Positions 1-13,744 are shown, counted from the first letter of the stretch. The stretch: 51,510 nucleotides of DNA from Lingula anatina (GCF_001039355.2 NW_019774236.1:243565-295074); one strand, 5' to 3'. The notes: generated from the sequence alone by a model not told the origin. Numbers and translations: made by a program.

Positions 1-711
1 GGGGGGGGAGGAGGAGGGGAGTGCGTGAAATGTCACTGTGATCGAAGCTTTTCCCAGCGAACCATCTAGCTATCATTTGGACGGCCACCAGCATCACTGG
101 ACTGCCTTAATTTTCAAAGGCTTGATGGCTTATGAATTTTTTTTTTTTGAAAAATGATGGCCCTAGACTCCCTGATATTTTGTAGGAAATTCATAACAGG
201 TGGAAATTTTGGATGGTCTCTAACCTGAATCCTGGGAAAAGCACTGACTGTGATAATAAAATTTTAGCAAGTTTCATAGAAACAAGTTTCATAGAAATTT
301 TTAATTTTCTTTATTCCTTGAAGGGTGATTTTTTTCATTGCAGCACAAAAACCTATCCCATGTATATCAGTAGGACTCTACACTCCATGTGCTTCATTTT
401 CTTATGTAATGTGTGGCATATGGTAAGGAGTGTAGTGCAGAATGTCTCTATGTATAGTGTCCTGGTGGGAAAACCCATTACAATGACGAAACCCGTCTAG
501 GACAGTCCCACTCACTTGCCTACGCACTCTGCCTGGATATCACTCATAAACATGTTTACATCAAATTCTAAGTTGTTTTCTTGTACAAAGTCATCCACTC
601 TCAGGTGCCCTGTTATTGCCACATTATTCCACATATTCACAGAACTACCATGATTTTACAAATTTCAGATCTTCTCAGTAAGACTTTGTCCCAATCTCCT
701 ATTACTACTAT

Positions 712-1102
712 ATGTCCCACTCTCCCATTATGGCTATGTCCCACTCTCCAGTCACGACCAAGCACCATCTCCCACTACAGCCATGTCCCACTCTCCCATT
801 ATGACTGTCCCACTCTCCAGTCACGACCAAGTCCCACTCTCCAATTACGGCTACAGTATGTCCCACTCTCCCATTATGACTATGTCCCACTCTCCAGTCA
901 CGACCATGTCCCACTCTCACATAGGGACTTTGTCCCACTCTCCCATTATGGCTATGTCCCACTCTCCAGTCACGACCAAGCACCATCTCCCACTACAGCC
1001 ATGTCCCACTCTCCCATTATGACTGTCCCACTCTCCAGTCACGAATGTGTCTCATTCTCCAATAATGACTTTGTCCCACTCTCCTAAACTATGTCCCACT
1101 CT
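712..1102 (+). repeat. Minisatellite in p38 intron 3
   Basis: About fifteen copies of a 22-25 nt unit, each beginning TGTCCCACTCTCC and continuing with either CATTATGACTA or AGTCACGACCA. Two unit types alternate in a higher-order pattern: a block of about 235 nt seems to recur, since the AAGCACCATCTCCCACTACA stretch occurs twice. The array starts only 14 nt from the exon 3 donor. Open frames seen on both strands here are artefacts of the repeat. Confidence 0.9.
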
Positions 1103-1121
1103 CCTGACTACTGATACTCAC

Positions 1122-2675
1122 ACATCCTGAAATTCCTCCAATGTATCTGTGGGAGTAAACACATCTAACAGGCCAATTATCTGGAAATAAAAGAAGAATA
1201 TCACTTATTAAAATAATATATAAAATAAATTACTACAGTATTTAGTGGATATAACTGGTGATGCTTTTTTTTCAGATCAAGGATTGCGTGGTAAGAATGC
1301 ACCTCTCGGCTGACCCAGAACTATTCAAAATAAATCACAGAAACACTTATTTTCAGAGATTGCTGTAAATCCACTTCTTGCACCGACATGTTTTTGTTTT
1401 CTCCAGAAACACCCTGAGTTTCAGATAATATTAGATAACAACCTTTCTTTATTAGCTGTTTGTTATTTCCATTCACTGGAATTCCATTCACTTTGAGACT
1501 CAGGGTGCCCCTACAGTACATAGATTGCATGCTGTACATTATTAGGGTTCTTCCATGCCTGATTAATACCCAACTCAGCTGTGTTTTCTCTTATCTTATA
1601 TTACATGAGTTCCCACTAAGATACATACTTGTAACTTGTTATGAACCAGAGTCCTTTACCCCAGTAACAGCAGAAAAATTAAGGGAAATACAGACAAGGT
1701 TCGAAGCCAGATTGCTTTAGGGCCCATTCAGATTAGTCCATCGTACTAGCTGGGTCTGTCCAACTTTGCAGGGGATTCTCCATGAAGTGCAATCAGTGGA
1801 ATCAGCACAGTCAGCACATGATAGTTAATTACCCCCCAGCTGCTTAAGGAGGCGTGTCAGACAATTAAACCAATTTCACTGATTGCAGTTTAGCAAGAAT
1901 CCCCTGTAGAGATGGACCAACCTAGCTACTACAATAAGTGAATCTGAATGTGATCTTAGACCTTGCATGTATCTCCATCAGGGGCCAGTTTTACAAAAGA
2001 TCTTTAGCCCAAAAATCAGTCTAAACTTTTAGAGCAAAAATGTGGTCTTCTTTGACATGAGGTAACTCTGAAGTGGTCTCATCAAAAAGTAATACTGGGC
2101 TTGTTATGTAACATATATTTTATCTAGGAGCATGTTATATCGCAACAAAAGCACCTGTCACATAGGAGCATTCATAAAAGTTTTAGTCAACAAAGTCTTG
2201 ACCTTGTCCCCATATGTCTGGTCTGGTCATGACCTGCACCTCATACATCTATGTCTCTGGTTCATCCACATTTTGATAAACTTCATGCTCTTGTCTAAAC
2301 AGAATCTTGTTGTAGATGGGATATCAAGAACTCCTAACTATTTGATCTTAATTATGGTTTCTTTGGTAATAGTACAGATTTGAATGTCATATCTGTTATG
2401 CTCATGAAGCCAGTGTGTCACTGTCAGATTGTCCTGATCAGATACAATAAACAAACGGTCATGACCTGCGCCTGATATATCTATGTCCCTTTACGAGGAG
2501 CTCATCCACAGTTCTTGTCTAAAGAAATTTTTATTGTATCCAAGAACAAATGGAAACTTTTTCTTCACTCTAGTATCACTGTATTGCTGTTAGATTGTTT
2601 CATGTTTTCAGTCATAAAACTAGGTCCAGATCAAACAGAAACTTCAAATGACAGAATTTGCCAATTTGCAAATAA

Positions 2676-2719
<44 letters not shown>

Positions 2720-5700
2720 AGTAGAAAATGGAAAGAGAAAAAGAAGATTAAATCTACAACATTTTATAAATCTTGTTTCAAGCCTTCCTTGTTTATGCAA
2801 TACCACAGTGACTACATCAGGATCACAGGCGTTGTATTGATAAATACGTATTGTATGATCAATACATTGGCCACTTATCCATTTAATACCTCACACATTG
2901 ACCTTTACAAGAGTCTAGATAGTGGAGATGTAGTTGTACAGAAAAGCACCACTGCTAGCAATAGTTTGTGTACATCAAGTATGGTAAAACTTGGAAATTT
3001 TGTCATTTAAAAATCAATTAATATTTTAATATGCGTGAAACCAACGTGGTCATATCAGTGATTGCGAAAGAGATTGAAAACTTACCAGACATGTGGGCTG
3101 GAGCAAATTAAATTTTGTCAGCCCACACCTTTTTTTACCGGCCCACAACAAAATAATCAAGCTGTATATTTTCACTTCATTTTTGATGAATATTATTGTC
3201 TGGCATTTTAAATCGTTGCTTTTTAATTTTCAGGCCAGATGTAATAGGATGTTTAAAGGTTTAAGTTTAAACGTCTTTCATTTTGGTTGCTTTCTGGCAT
3301 TTAAGTTTTATCCTTTTTACATCTGGGTTGCCTATCTTAATTTCTAATCTTTTAACACAAGATCATGTATCCTTTGTAAATTTTATTCCAATTTTTGACT
3401 TAAATTAAAACATAAGTCATAGTGAAGTGGAGCTTCCAACTTTTGTAACGTTTTTTAGATTTTCACTCTTGGAAAAATGCTTGTCTGTTAACAGGGATTG
3501 TCCTGGGTCAAAATCTGGTCGGGCCATTTTGGCCCACTTGGTCAAAAAAAGTGTGCCATTTTTTAAAAATGTGTGCCGTGAATTATTTAAAGAAAATTCA
3601 TTGTATTTCAATTTTTTTTTATATGATTAAAATCAATGAAAAAAGGCTTAATGCTACTACTCTGAAGTCCTAAATAATTGTAGTGTGTGGAAAAATCTTC
3701 CAAAATAAACATACTGTCTGAAAAATTGTACAGTACTTAATGGAAAAATCTTCAGAATTGATAATTGCACTATGCCAAATAATTGCACTACATGGAAAAG
3801 GTAGACAAATCCCATTTTTATTGTAAAATAAAGCTATTGCTCTCATAGCAGGCCCGTAGCCAGCAATTTTAAAAGGGGGGGGAGGGTCTTTTTCCATAAA
3901 AACGCCATGTACCTAGATCAAATTTTACCAAGAGTGGACCTTTTGTCAGCATAAGAGGCGGTTCTTTCGAAACCCCTGAACCATCCCTGGCTACGGGCCA
4001 GAGTCTGAAAAGAATTTTTATTCAATATCTAAGACTAAAGTTTAGATGAATATACTGTAATGGACAGTTTTGCACCCTGACTGTGCCATTGCGGATTTTC
4101 CGCATGGAAAATGATGTTGTCCCTCATTTTGACATATAGCACCGCTAAAGGCGCAATATGACTTAAAATATCCGTTAAAATTAGTTAAGAGCACCCATCT
4201 AAAAAGCAAATGAATATTTCTCCTTTTCACTTATCGTTTACTCAACATGCAGTCCGACGGAAGCCATACTTGTTTATCCAGCACGTGTAGTTAGGTGTTC
4301 TCAGAGGTCCGCGCGTGGCCAGTCGTAAGCAGTTTGAGCGGCCTGTTTTCAGAGTCTTGAGCAGTACGTTTTTCATTGACCTGTAGTTGTTTCAGTTTCG
4401 ATACATTTTTTTTGTGAAACGGGTCACATGTCAGCCCTCACACCATCGCTACGCACACTTCAAGCGACATCATAATGTACGTAGACCTTTATTACAAAAC
4501 GCGCCAGTATGGTGCAAGTTAAAGTTTTACTTGCGAATAGTGCGCACTTAGAGCTTTACGATAAATTCAAATATGAGGCGAGGTGTCTGTTAAAGAAACT
4601 GACTTTAGTCCGTCGGACATGTGGGCCGATGAGTTAAAAGGGTTTTCCAGCCCACAGAACTTTTGCCGGCATATGGCCGTGGTCCGACGGCTTTCGCAAT
4701 CACTGTCATATTACCTGACAAACTTTTTAAAATGATCAACATGCCCATTTTCCCGTGTGACTTAAATTTCAAAATAAAAATATGTTGGCTAAGAATCATC
4801 CTCCAACACAATTTTCAAGACTGCCCCAATTTTCAAGTTTTTACACTAAATACAAAAATGAACAATGAGATCACAATGGTTTAAAGGAGTAATTTCTCAT
4901 GAAGTAACAGAAAAGCATTATAATTTATAATTTATTAATCAGCTTTAGACTGTCTTGCTTCAAAAAGATTCAGCATGACAGAAACAATTTCTAATGAGCT
5001 TAACAAAAACCAGGAAGTAAAGTGCTACAAACAAGAGTATTCCACTCACGTTTTCATGGTTCATATGTTTCAACATGCGTATTTCCCTGTACGTCCTCTT
5101 GGCATGGATGGGGGACTGGAACGGCCTCGCCAGCTTTTTTATGGCCACTTTTTGGGAGCTGTGCGTGTCTACTGCTGAGCTGAAAATAAAACAGTTATAA
5201 ATAAGTATTTATAACAATTATGAAGTTATTCTGTGAATATAACAACTATATATTAACAGGCACCAGGCACAGTTTTGACTGGAAGTTCTACCAAGATCTT
5301 TGAACCTACCCTCTACCAGGGTGGTAGATATTATAAGCAAATTTTACAGAGAACCAAATGACAGTCTATTTATCTAATTTTAAACATAGGCTGTGAATAT
5401 CTTGTAAAAATCAACCTGTGGCCCTGGTAGAGGATACCTTGAACCCAACATTTTCTTTCTGTAGTAGGGGAGGAGGGGTGGACTGTCAATTTTGATGCCA
5501 CTTTCATAAAATTATTATTCCTTTTTTTTTTTTTTTTTGGGGGGGGGGGGGGTACAGCAGACATCGATGCCCTTGATGAAACGTAATCAACAAGGTCCTG
5601 ATAGTATCATTCTACTTGCTGATAAGTGATGTTAACCTGGAGGTGCCTAGGGCACATGAATGATAATCACAGATTCACACTCCTGAACACATCACCCACT

Positions 5701-6747
5701 CAGAAATGTGATAAGAGAAGGGGTTGTTGGTTTGAATGAGGACATCTAACACTGCAGTAAGCTTACTAGTTCTGGGAGATTGTTCTTTATCAGTATATAT
5801 ATACAAATAAACTGTTATACAACTAAGTTACTTATGCTACATGCTTGATGTGTGCCAGTTAAGGTTGTCTTGGCAACCTCATAGCAGAATTGTTTTTTTT
5901 TAAATTATATAATTTACTGTAGCACAACTTGGCTAATTGCATCCTAAGATTTTCCATATATATTTGCCAGCAACAATGACTCACATGGCTAAGAATTCTC
6001 TACAAATAAATGCCAATGGTGAAATGAAACTGCTTTGGTAACTGACAAAAGCCTCACTAAATGTGAAAGTGATAAGTAAACAAACTTCTATTTACTATCA
6101 ATTAAAAAGTGGAGGTAGAAATGATAAAACATTGTTTTCACTTTATGTTAAACTGTAAAAGAACATTTCAGCAGTTTTTCTGTCATTTAATATGATAGCA
6201 GTGTCCACTGATGTGTCAACTACAGATCTACTGATTCAGAAAAATAATTTTCTCTATCAATTCATTTTAACATTGTTTTTAAAACTTTCTACAGTAAAAT
6301 TTAATTAGAGGAAAACTTAGGTACAGTTATGGACTCTGTCTGCTGCAGTTAAGCAGTTTGTGCATTACTATTTTTTCCAAAAATATCTGGAATATGGGAA
6401 AGTTTTAAACAGAAAGCGAAATCAACGCGTAGTACTACAACACCAGCTAAGTGGGCCAACTTAAAGGTCAAAATGACGAAGGAGTCGGTTCTGTACTGCT
6501 ACAGTAAACATAAGCAAGGAAGTTTTTCGGTGTATAATATTTAGCAGAGACGTCTGCGAGTCGAGCAAGTGTTAATTACAGATGACAAATTAAATCAAGC
6601 ACCCACGTACCAAACTTGACCATAGGCGCCTGATCCCACGGGCTGCAGCATTTGGTAACGTTCGGGAACCTCCCAGACCGCTTTGTTAAGTTCAAGACGG
6701 TAGAACCCAGGCTTGATCGCCTGGGCTGAATTTCCGGCTTCCGCCAT
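1122..6747 (-). CDS. MAPK14-like (p38): p38-type MAP kinase, first three coding exons (3' part outside window)
   Basis: This is a stress-activated Ser/Thr kinase of the p38 family, acting in cytoplasm and nucleus. Coding exons are 6611-6747, 5050-5179 and 1122-1180 (137, 130 and 59 nt), all with GT-AG borders; 130 and 59 nt match the human MAPK14 exons as I recall them. The joined 108 residues include [19 protein letters not shown] (glycine-rich loop, about residues 29-46), [11 protein letters not shown] (ATP-binding lysine, residue 60), the alpha-C segment [14 protein letters not shown] (Glu78 pairs with the lysine) and [10 protein letters not shown]. Donors are GTACGT, GTGAGT and GTGAGT. 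The start ATG at 6747 is the only one in frame at the expected distance, about 29 residues before PERYQ. The rest of the kinase domain, including the TGY activation loop, lies left of base 1. I am confident of the family; the paralogue (11/12/13/14 class) is not resolvable. Confidence 0.95.
1725..1950. mobile_element. MITE, GATCGATC family, diverged copy
   Basis: About 40-nt imperfect inverted ends (CATTCAGATTAGTCC...; end complementary) and a core block GTTAATTACCCCC...GCTGCTTAAGGAGGCG shared with the copies at 14406, 22338 and 51103. Lies in p38 intron 2. Confidence 0.7.
2677..2717 (+). repeat. Poly(A) run, 41 nt
   Basis: Uninterrupted A run in p38 intron 2; could be the tail of an old retroposed sequence, but I see no body for it. 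Confidence 0.9.
3847..4002. mobile_element. Short inverted-repeat element, GCCCGTAGCCAG ends
   Basis: About 156 bp with ends AGGCCCGTAGCCAG and CTGGCTACGGGCCA, complementary over 13-14 nt. The ends resemble non-autonomous hAT-type elements. I see no clean target-site duplication. Lies in p38 intron 2. Confidence 0.7.
4252..4618. repeat. GTCCGACGG-bounded segment
   Basis: GTCCGACGGA at the left and TCCGTCGGAC at the right form a perfect 10-nt inverted pair 367 bp apart; a further direct copy of GTCCGACGG is at about 4682. The segment is less AT-rich than its surroundings. A 42-codon plus-strand frame starts at 4509. Could be a small mobile element. Confidence 0.4.
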
Positions 6748-6903
6748 CAATCGTTGTGGTATCTCCACGACCAGTTCTGGGCTGATTCAGATCCTGCGTC
6801 CTCTGAAAACGTATAGACTTTAAATGGATATTCTTGCAGTGAAGTCCTGGAAATTCCCAAGATCGCTGTTTCCGTGTGATTCACCCTTTGATTTCCGGTT
6901 TCC

Positions 6904-6915
6904 CATGCGCATGCG
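6904..6915. promoter_or_regulatory. NRF1-like palindrome in a candidate bidirectional promoter
   Basis: ATGCGCATGCGT lies about 160 nt upstream of the p38 start codon and differs by one base from the NRF1 consensus (YGCGCAYGCGCR). The neighbourhood, about 6780-6960, is more GC-rich than the surrounding AT-rich DNA and has no obvious TATA box. p38 leaves to the left and GMPPB to the right. A shared housekeeping promoter is an inference from motif and layout. Confidence 0.5.
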
Positions 6916-6995
6916 TGCCCGAGTCTCGTTTTCACTTCGAGGAGTCGTGGCACAGCACAACTACTGTAAACACCCCAACATTAATAATAAATTAG
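6916..6995 (+). other. Candidate non-coding first exon of GMPPB
   Basis: GMPPB must have an upstream 5' UTR exon because its start codon lies 18 nt after a good acceptor. The best candidate donor I see in the divergent promoter region is AG/GTGAGT at 6995/6996. If used, it gives an intron of 4977 nt to the acceptor at 11972. The 5' boundary is a guess and other donors in 7-11.9 kb are possible. Confidence 0.3.
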
Positions 6996-9958
6996 GTGAG
7001 TTATAACGAGTTCATAAATGCCATAGGCACCAGGATTTGTTCATAGAGTGTATATGTCGTCAACTGTGACAAACATAGGTCTTTTTAGTGAAATCTGCTC
7101 TGATGAACTATTTATGAAATTTGCCGGTTGCTCACTTTCCCCATTGCCTTACAAAAACGACTTACAATTCTGGCACTCATGTTTACGATATATAGACCAC
7201 ATTCATGTTTTGTAAACGGGAAATATAAGTGTTTTCTTATTACGTGTATGCTTTTCATTGTTCTGGCTCTGGGACAACAATGAACATATAATATGAGGGT
7301 TAGACATTAATATCACCGCCTTCAGAAAAAGTTGATATGACAGGTCGATTTAGCAGGTCTGAATGCACTTATGATGGCTGTCTCCTTATTAAAAGATATT
7401 TAATCAAGGAATTGAGAAAATGAACAGACACAGAAAATGTCGTAGAAAAAACATTAAGTGGTTGACAAAATGAATATGAAAGATTATATTTTACTGTATA
7501 CTAGTTTAGCTGTAAATTTTATTATTTGTTCTGTCATAATTTTAAACATAATTCTGATATCAAGACCAAACTTTTTTAAAACAGTGACATGAAAACAGAA
7601 TTTGGTTTCTTAAAACATCTTCATTACTTTAGGAAAATTATTGATAAACTGTTTCAGTGCAAGTGTGATGTAATTTTTGTTTGCAAACCCAAATTTGACT
7701 ACATGTATTATGGACCACACCCCTTTTAGCCATCTATATATGGGCTGTATAGCAAACACAAATTAATTGTGATCAATGTTAAATTTTAAATACTTAAGAG
7801 CTACTGGTCCATATGTGGTGTCACATGAAAAAAACTGATGGTAAGATGCACCACACGCATCTGATAGAAAAATGATAAGATCATCAGGTTAGAGATAAAG
7901 ATAAAGCTGACCAAAACAGATGCTTTGTTTATGTTTTATTAGTGTTTCCCTTTCCTTCCTTTTTCTCCTTTTCTTTTTTGTTACCTTTTTTCAAATGCTC
8001 GAAAAAAACAAAGCAACCACCATCACTATTGCAGACTTTGACACAAACACCTTTGTTTAATTATGTCACAAAGTAACATAAGACTGCATCATGAAAAGAT
8101 TTAAGCTGATATGTAGATTTTTCATGTTTTTGATTCCTTTATATTAAGTTAACAAATGTGTTTAGTAACCCCCTCCCCCAGCAAATGTGAAAGAAATTGC
8201 TATGTTGCCTTTTTTTTATTTTCATAATTCATTCCCCCCCCCCCCTTTCGCTCCAGTGGTTGATATTTATTAACACAAAAAGTGTCAAGGATCATGCTTG
8301 AACATTATTTGATTATAATATGGAGTAAACTGAATCAACCTTTTGTGTCTTTATATAGAGTTTGTGACAATAATATGTTAGCTCTGTTTTATTGAAACAC
8401 ATAACATTGCATTCTTTCTTTAAAGTTTCAAAAATCAGGAATATTTTCTATACTAGTATAGCAAGCTATTATTGTGTGTTTGAATTCCTAAGCCTATAAC
8501 ACAGGTAGATGTACCATGTAGATGTATGTACAGCTGCCAGGTGATCCACTGGTAGTGTTCAATAATGTAGGCTCAGCTGCTGCATTCTGATGTCTGGAAG
8601 TCCACAACTAGTTAATACAGTGGCGGTATGCAAGCTGAGACCACTGCGTGTGTGCGTGTGTGTATGTGTGATGTGTGTGTGTGAGTAGCACACCTTATTT
8701 GTGTTTACATTTTTGCCCGAGAACTCGTCAGCATTTTCTGTAGATTCAGATTTATGATTTTTCAAAACCAAATCGGTGGTGGATTGTTAGATGTGGGCAG
8801 TTGCATTTCATTTCATTCTTTAGCCACATTAAACCATTGTAAACATTGTAAGGATTCGTTAGAGCTTTTAGGTAGAAAGTGTGGACATACAATACCATTT
8901 CCTGTATAAATAAAGTGCTATTGAAACAGTTCTATATGTTCAGTTGTGGAGTTTTATAATAATGATCAACCTTATATATACACAGTTCAGATGTGATATC
9001 CCAGTAACTGAACATTATTATTGGGTCAAAAATTTTATATCTGATGGAGATGGAACATGAGAGTGACTTTGTGTGTGCTCAGGTTGCACAGAGTGTAATA
9101 TCATAATTTAGCGATTCACCTAAATGACTACAATATATTAGGGAAGAAAGCTGATGTGAAGATAAGTCTTTGGGATATAAGAGAGTAATTATTTTGAGGA
9201 TAAAGTAAGACAATGCTCAAATTCAAAAAATGTTTTGAATATTTAAATGAAAACATAGTAATGGTTAGATGAAATTAACCATAATATTTAAGAGTTTACA
9301 AGCATTTTTGTTATGTAGCTGAAAGTTAATGTCATCTACCAGGTTTATCTCATAGCCAGTATTTCTGTCATGTATAATTAACAGACACCTGTTCTACCTG
9401 TTTCAATATTTACATGATTAATGTTCAGGCTTACTGATATACTGTGTTATATATACACCTGTAAATTTAAATACAAATTTGTAATTATTAACAGCTTCAT
9501 TTTGCCCACAGCAGAATCCTGCTGCTCTAAATATAGAAGAACAGAAGAAAAGGGTTGTCCAAATTTTTTATGTATGCCATGAACTCATAATAAAAGATGT
9601 CACTGAATGCGGATGCCACCACAAATACGTTAAGTTATTTATAAGCCTAAGTGAGCTTTCTGAAAATTGGGTCACAATCTGACGTGGCTTTGAGCACACA
9701 TTAGTATATCTCTCCAAGTAGACAAGTTACTTCACAACTTAGGAAGACATCCACTGAGAAATTTTAAACTTGAATCCATCATGAAGGTAGGTATGAACTG
9801 GCATAAACTATGAAAAAAAAAATTTACAGGATGTGTTTGGTATTAGAGCGTGTGATATAGAAATAGTTAGAGACTTGCCTACCGGCATGGGTAGCTTCAT
9901 AATAAATTATTTGGTATGCTGAGGAGATGGATTTTGGTTTCTGTGATACTAAGAGTGT

Positions 9959-10165
9959 ATTCCCAGAGATTTTAGATCGATCTATCCCCATGGGGAGTCT
10001 CACTAGATTACTGTCAGATAATCCATCTTAAATGTCCGTCCCGCCTACTACAAGCTGTAAGGGTAATTAACTTTCGTGCCCACTCGACTGACAGCTATTT
10101 GGTATGAACCCCAAGGGAGTTAGGTAGATCTAGTTTGGATCGATCTAATCTCTGTGAATAGGGTC
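9959..10165. mobile_element. MITE, GATCGATC family
   Basis: About 207 bp. Ends ATTCCCAGAGATTTTAGATC and its imperfect inverse; core GGGAGTCTCACTAGATTACT, CCGTCCCGCCTACTACAAGC and GGTAATTAACTTTCGTG. No coding capacity. Confidence 0.8.
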
Positions 10166-11495
10166 TTGGTGGAGGTGTGTCCACAGGGCATGGCTGAACG
10201 TAGAACTCTGTTGATTAATCAGATTTGGTCAGAAAGTGGCCTGTCATTTACACACCTCTGTGAAATGGCTCTTGTGTTTCCTCTCTAGCTCAGTGTCTTT
10301 TAAAATTCATTATGTCCTGCTTTGCAGTTGTACAATTTTGTGTCAACCTATTTGTTTTATAAATCTGTTTAATAATATTCTGAAACAGTGTATGTTTTTA
10401 TTTTTGTAGATAATTTTGCTTCTCATTTGGGTGTTCATAAAATATTTGTAAAGTTTTTTATGATATGACTAAAAGTTTCAGTTGGATTTATAATCCTGGA
10501 GTTTGAGATGAAGAATGGTTGTTGTATTTATGTTTGCTGAAGATTGCAGAGTTCATGTTTGTTTTATTATTCAAGCAATCTAATAGTACTCTTTTAGGTT
10601 GTCAAACGAGTGTCAGTGGTTAAAGAGTGGTTAATTTTTTTTTTTTGATGGAAATGTTCTTAGGGATAGCAGGTTTGGATATGGGACAGGCTCAATATTG
10701 GTGAACTATTCTGAATATCTGAGGCTAGGTCAGAAATTTTATGTATGACATCTTTACAGAAATATAGGGCGTTTGTCACATTGAAATTTATAAAAAATTT
10801 AAAGTTATATGATTAGAAAAATCAACGAATGAGAAGACGTGTTTGCATTGCCTGAAAATGTTTGTTTTATGTTTGATGTGACTAAGTTGTTATTCAAAGC
10901 GACACGATGTATCCTGTACTGTTGACAAAGAAGGGTGTAGTAGTCTCTGGTATTGGTGGGATCAGGTTACACCTGGTGGTGGTGACTGCTGTCTGGGTGT
11001 GGGTGTATTCTAGTTCTTGTGTTTAACACCTATATCATAGGTGTACCTGAGGTGAGGTCACCCTATCCAAGGACACAGAGCTTACTGTAGCATAAGACAT
11101 TTTAGCTAGATGAAAATATTTTATTTAGAAAATATAAAATATTTCATTGTTGCTTCGCCAAGTTTTACATTGTTATTGTGTCTAGTTTTGTTTTTAGTTC
11201 TATGGGAAAATATATTTCACACTCTGATGACAGTGGCCTCTCTCTAATTAGATGTTTGTGCCCCAGATATGAGGCCTCTAGGCTGAAACGGCTGTAAGGC
11301 ACAATAGACATGGAACAAATAGACTGATTAAGTTCATTTTTCTATTTGACTTTTTCTTTTGCTTTTAACAAAGGAATCATTTAGTGCAGATAGGGGTAGC
11401 TTTGTCCTTGGCCTATTTATTATTATAATAATTTTTTACTGAGCTTTCCATGCTGTTGAAAATATTTATTTCAACTTAGGAAACTGCCTAAGGCT

Positions 11496-11703
11496 CTGTT
11501 CTCACAACTTTTAGATCGATCTATCACCGCGGGGAGTCTCACTAGATTACTGTCAGATAATCCCCCTTAAGTGTCCGTCCCCGCCTACTACAAGCTTTAA
11601 GGGGTAATTAACTTTCGTGTCCGCCCGGCTGACAGCTATTTAGCGTGAACCCCCAGGGAGTTAGGTCGATCCAATGTAGGTCGATCTAATCTATGAGAAT
11701 GGG
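11496..11703. mobile_element. MITE, GATCGATC family
   Basis: Same core and ends as the copy at 9959, about 90% similar by eye; it lies less than 300 nt upstream of the first coding exon of GMPPB. Confidence 0.8.
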
Positions 11704-11990
11704 GTGTAAATTAACAGAAAAGAAGCTATTGAAATCTATTTTTTCCGTATTTAGATACATTTACTTAAAAGTTGTTCCATATAAAACATTCAGTAAAAGT
11801 TCAGAGATTCTTATACCTTAAGATGAACTACTTAAAATGACTACTTAATTATACCTCATTGCAGCCAAGTGAAAAGTTGAAGGCATCCCTTGCATTTTAA
11901 TTAAGAAAATTAAAGATGGTATTCAGTTCACACGCGAATTTAATGTGCAATTTTCTTTTTTTTTTTCCGTAGGACCACCACATAGGCAAC

Positions 11991-13429
11991 ATGAAGGCGC
12001 TGATATTGGTGGGGGGTTATGGGACGCGATTACGACCTCTGACCCTCAGTCGGCCCAAGCCATTGGTGGAATTTGGCAACAAACCTATGATGTTACACCA
12101 GATAGAGGCCCTGGTAGAGGTATGTAAACTACCTCGGATGATGAAGATGCTGATAATTTTACATTGAAATTATTTCACACCAAGTGAATTACAGTGTAAT
12201 CAGATACTTGGTTACTATGACTGAAATATGAAGAGAAAAAGATGGTCTACAGTTTTTATGATAGCAATTAGAGGTCATAAATGAAAATTGTCAAACACAA
12301 CCCGAAAAACTTACATATTGTTAGCTTACGCCCAACCAGCATAGGTCTTCATCAGGCCCTGTGTCTAATTTTTTAATAAATTAATTGGTTTATTAATAAT
12401 TATTTCTAATTTGTTTCAGGCAGGGGTAACCCAGATAGTGCTAGCTGTCAGCTACAGAGCAGAGCTTTTAGAACAGGAACTAAAAGTACAAGAAGAAAAG
12501 GTCAGAGATTAGAAAAGATGATTAAACTTCTACTTGATATGATATACACATAATATTTTTATAATCTGTTTCTGTCCAGAAATTGATTCAAATCTTTTGA
12601 CAATTTGTGACACTGTCAAGCACTTTAATCAACCACCTGGTAGAAGTGGGATTGTCCTGAAAAGGCAGCAAGATAGAAATGAGATGTAAGAGAAGTGTCG
12701 TATATAATTACATCAGATTTACATGTCAGAAATAATTTTCTTGAAATAAAAAATCATTCATATGAGAATGAGTCGGGTTATGATATCTGAATGATCTGTA
12801 TTTCAGCTAGGAGTGACAATCACATTTTCCTATGAGGAGGAGCCACTAGGGACAGGTGGGGTGATTGTTAGCAAATGTTCTTTTCTCACAAAATCAATAT
12901 TTTGTGATAATCTGAGATGCGTTTCCATGTCAATCTAACATCTTCATTTCGATGTTTTTAAGGTGTCACCAGTGGCATGGTGATATCGACAGATACATTA
13001 ATATATCTATGATTGTTGGATTCACATTTGATAATTAAATAATAAGTGGAACCATTTTTATAGTGTGACAAGCATGAAGTGGAAATCAATAGGGCCATAG
13101 TGTATTAATTTATATTTATAATAACTTCAGAGTCATGCTGAAGTGCATAAAAATGATTTATTTTTGGCATGAAAATAAGACCATAATTTTGAAATAGTCA
13201 TATTTTCATTGTAACAGTTTTGTTTGACCTCACATGATACTTTAAAGTATTAGTCAATGTTTGAAAAAGTATGGTATAGTATTTTATTTTTATTTATAGA
13301 TCTACAGAACATATTTTTATGGATTTTAAACTTTAATAAATAAATATATTATCATTAATAATATTATTATTGTTATACACTACAGAACATATTTTTATGG
13401 ATTTTAAACTTTAAATAAATAAATAAATA

Positions 13430-13482
<53 letters not shown>

Positions 13483-13744
13483 GTTCTCCGTTCTCTCCAC
13501 AGCTGGTCCTCTAGCCCTAGCCAGAGAAATCCTAGGCTCCAATGATGAGCCGTTCTTTGTCCTGAACAGTGATGTGATCTGTGACTTCCCATTCAAAGAC
13601 ATGGCAAGGTTTCACAAGAACCACGGCAGAGAGGGCACTATTGTGGTAAGGATGCTGTGTGTGTGTGTGTGCGTGTGTATGTGTGTGTGTGTGTGTGAGG
13701 GTCTTGTGATGTGATCTGTGAGGGTACTATTGTGGTAAGGATGC

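Larger units (their letters stand above)
7000..11970. other. GMPPB intron 1 or intergenic
   Basis: AT-rich DNA with short (GT)n tracts near 8646-8682, a C run at 8234 and two MITEs. I find no coding exon on either strand. Confidence 0.6.

Noticed and set aside
708-1087. Open frames on both strands rich in Ser/Pro/His or Gly/Arg/Val
   Set aside because: They are translations of the minisatellite in p38 intron 3; periodic units stay open by chance.
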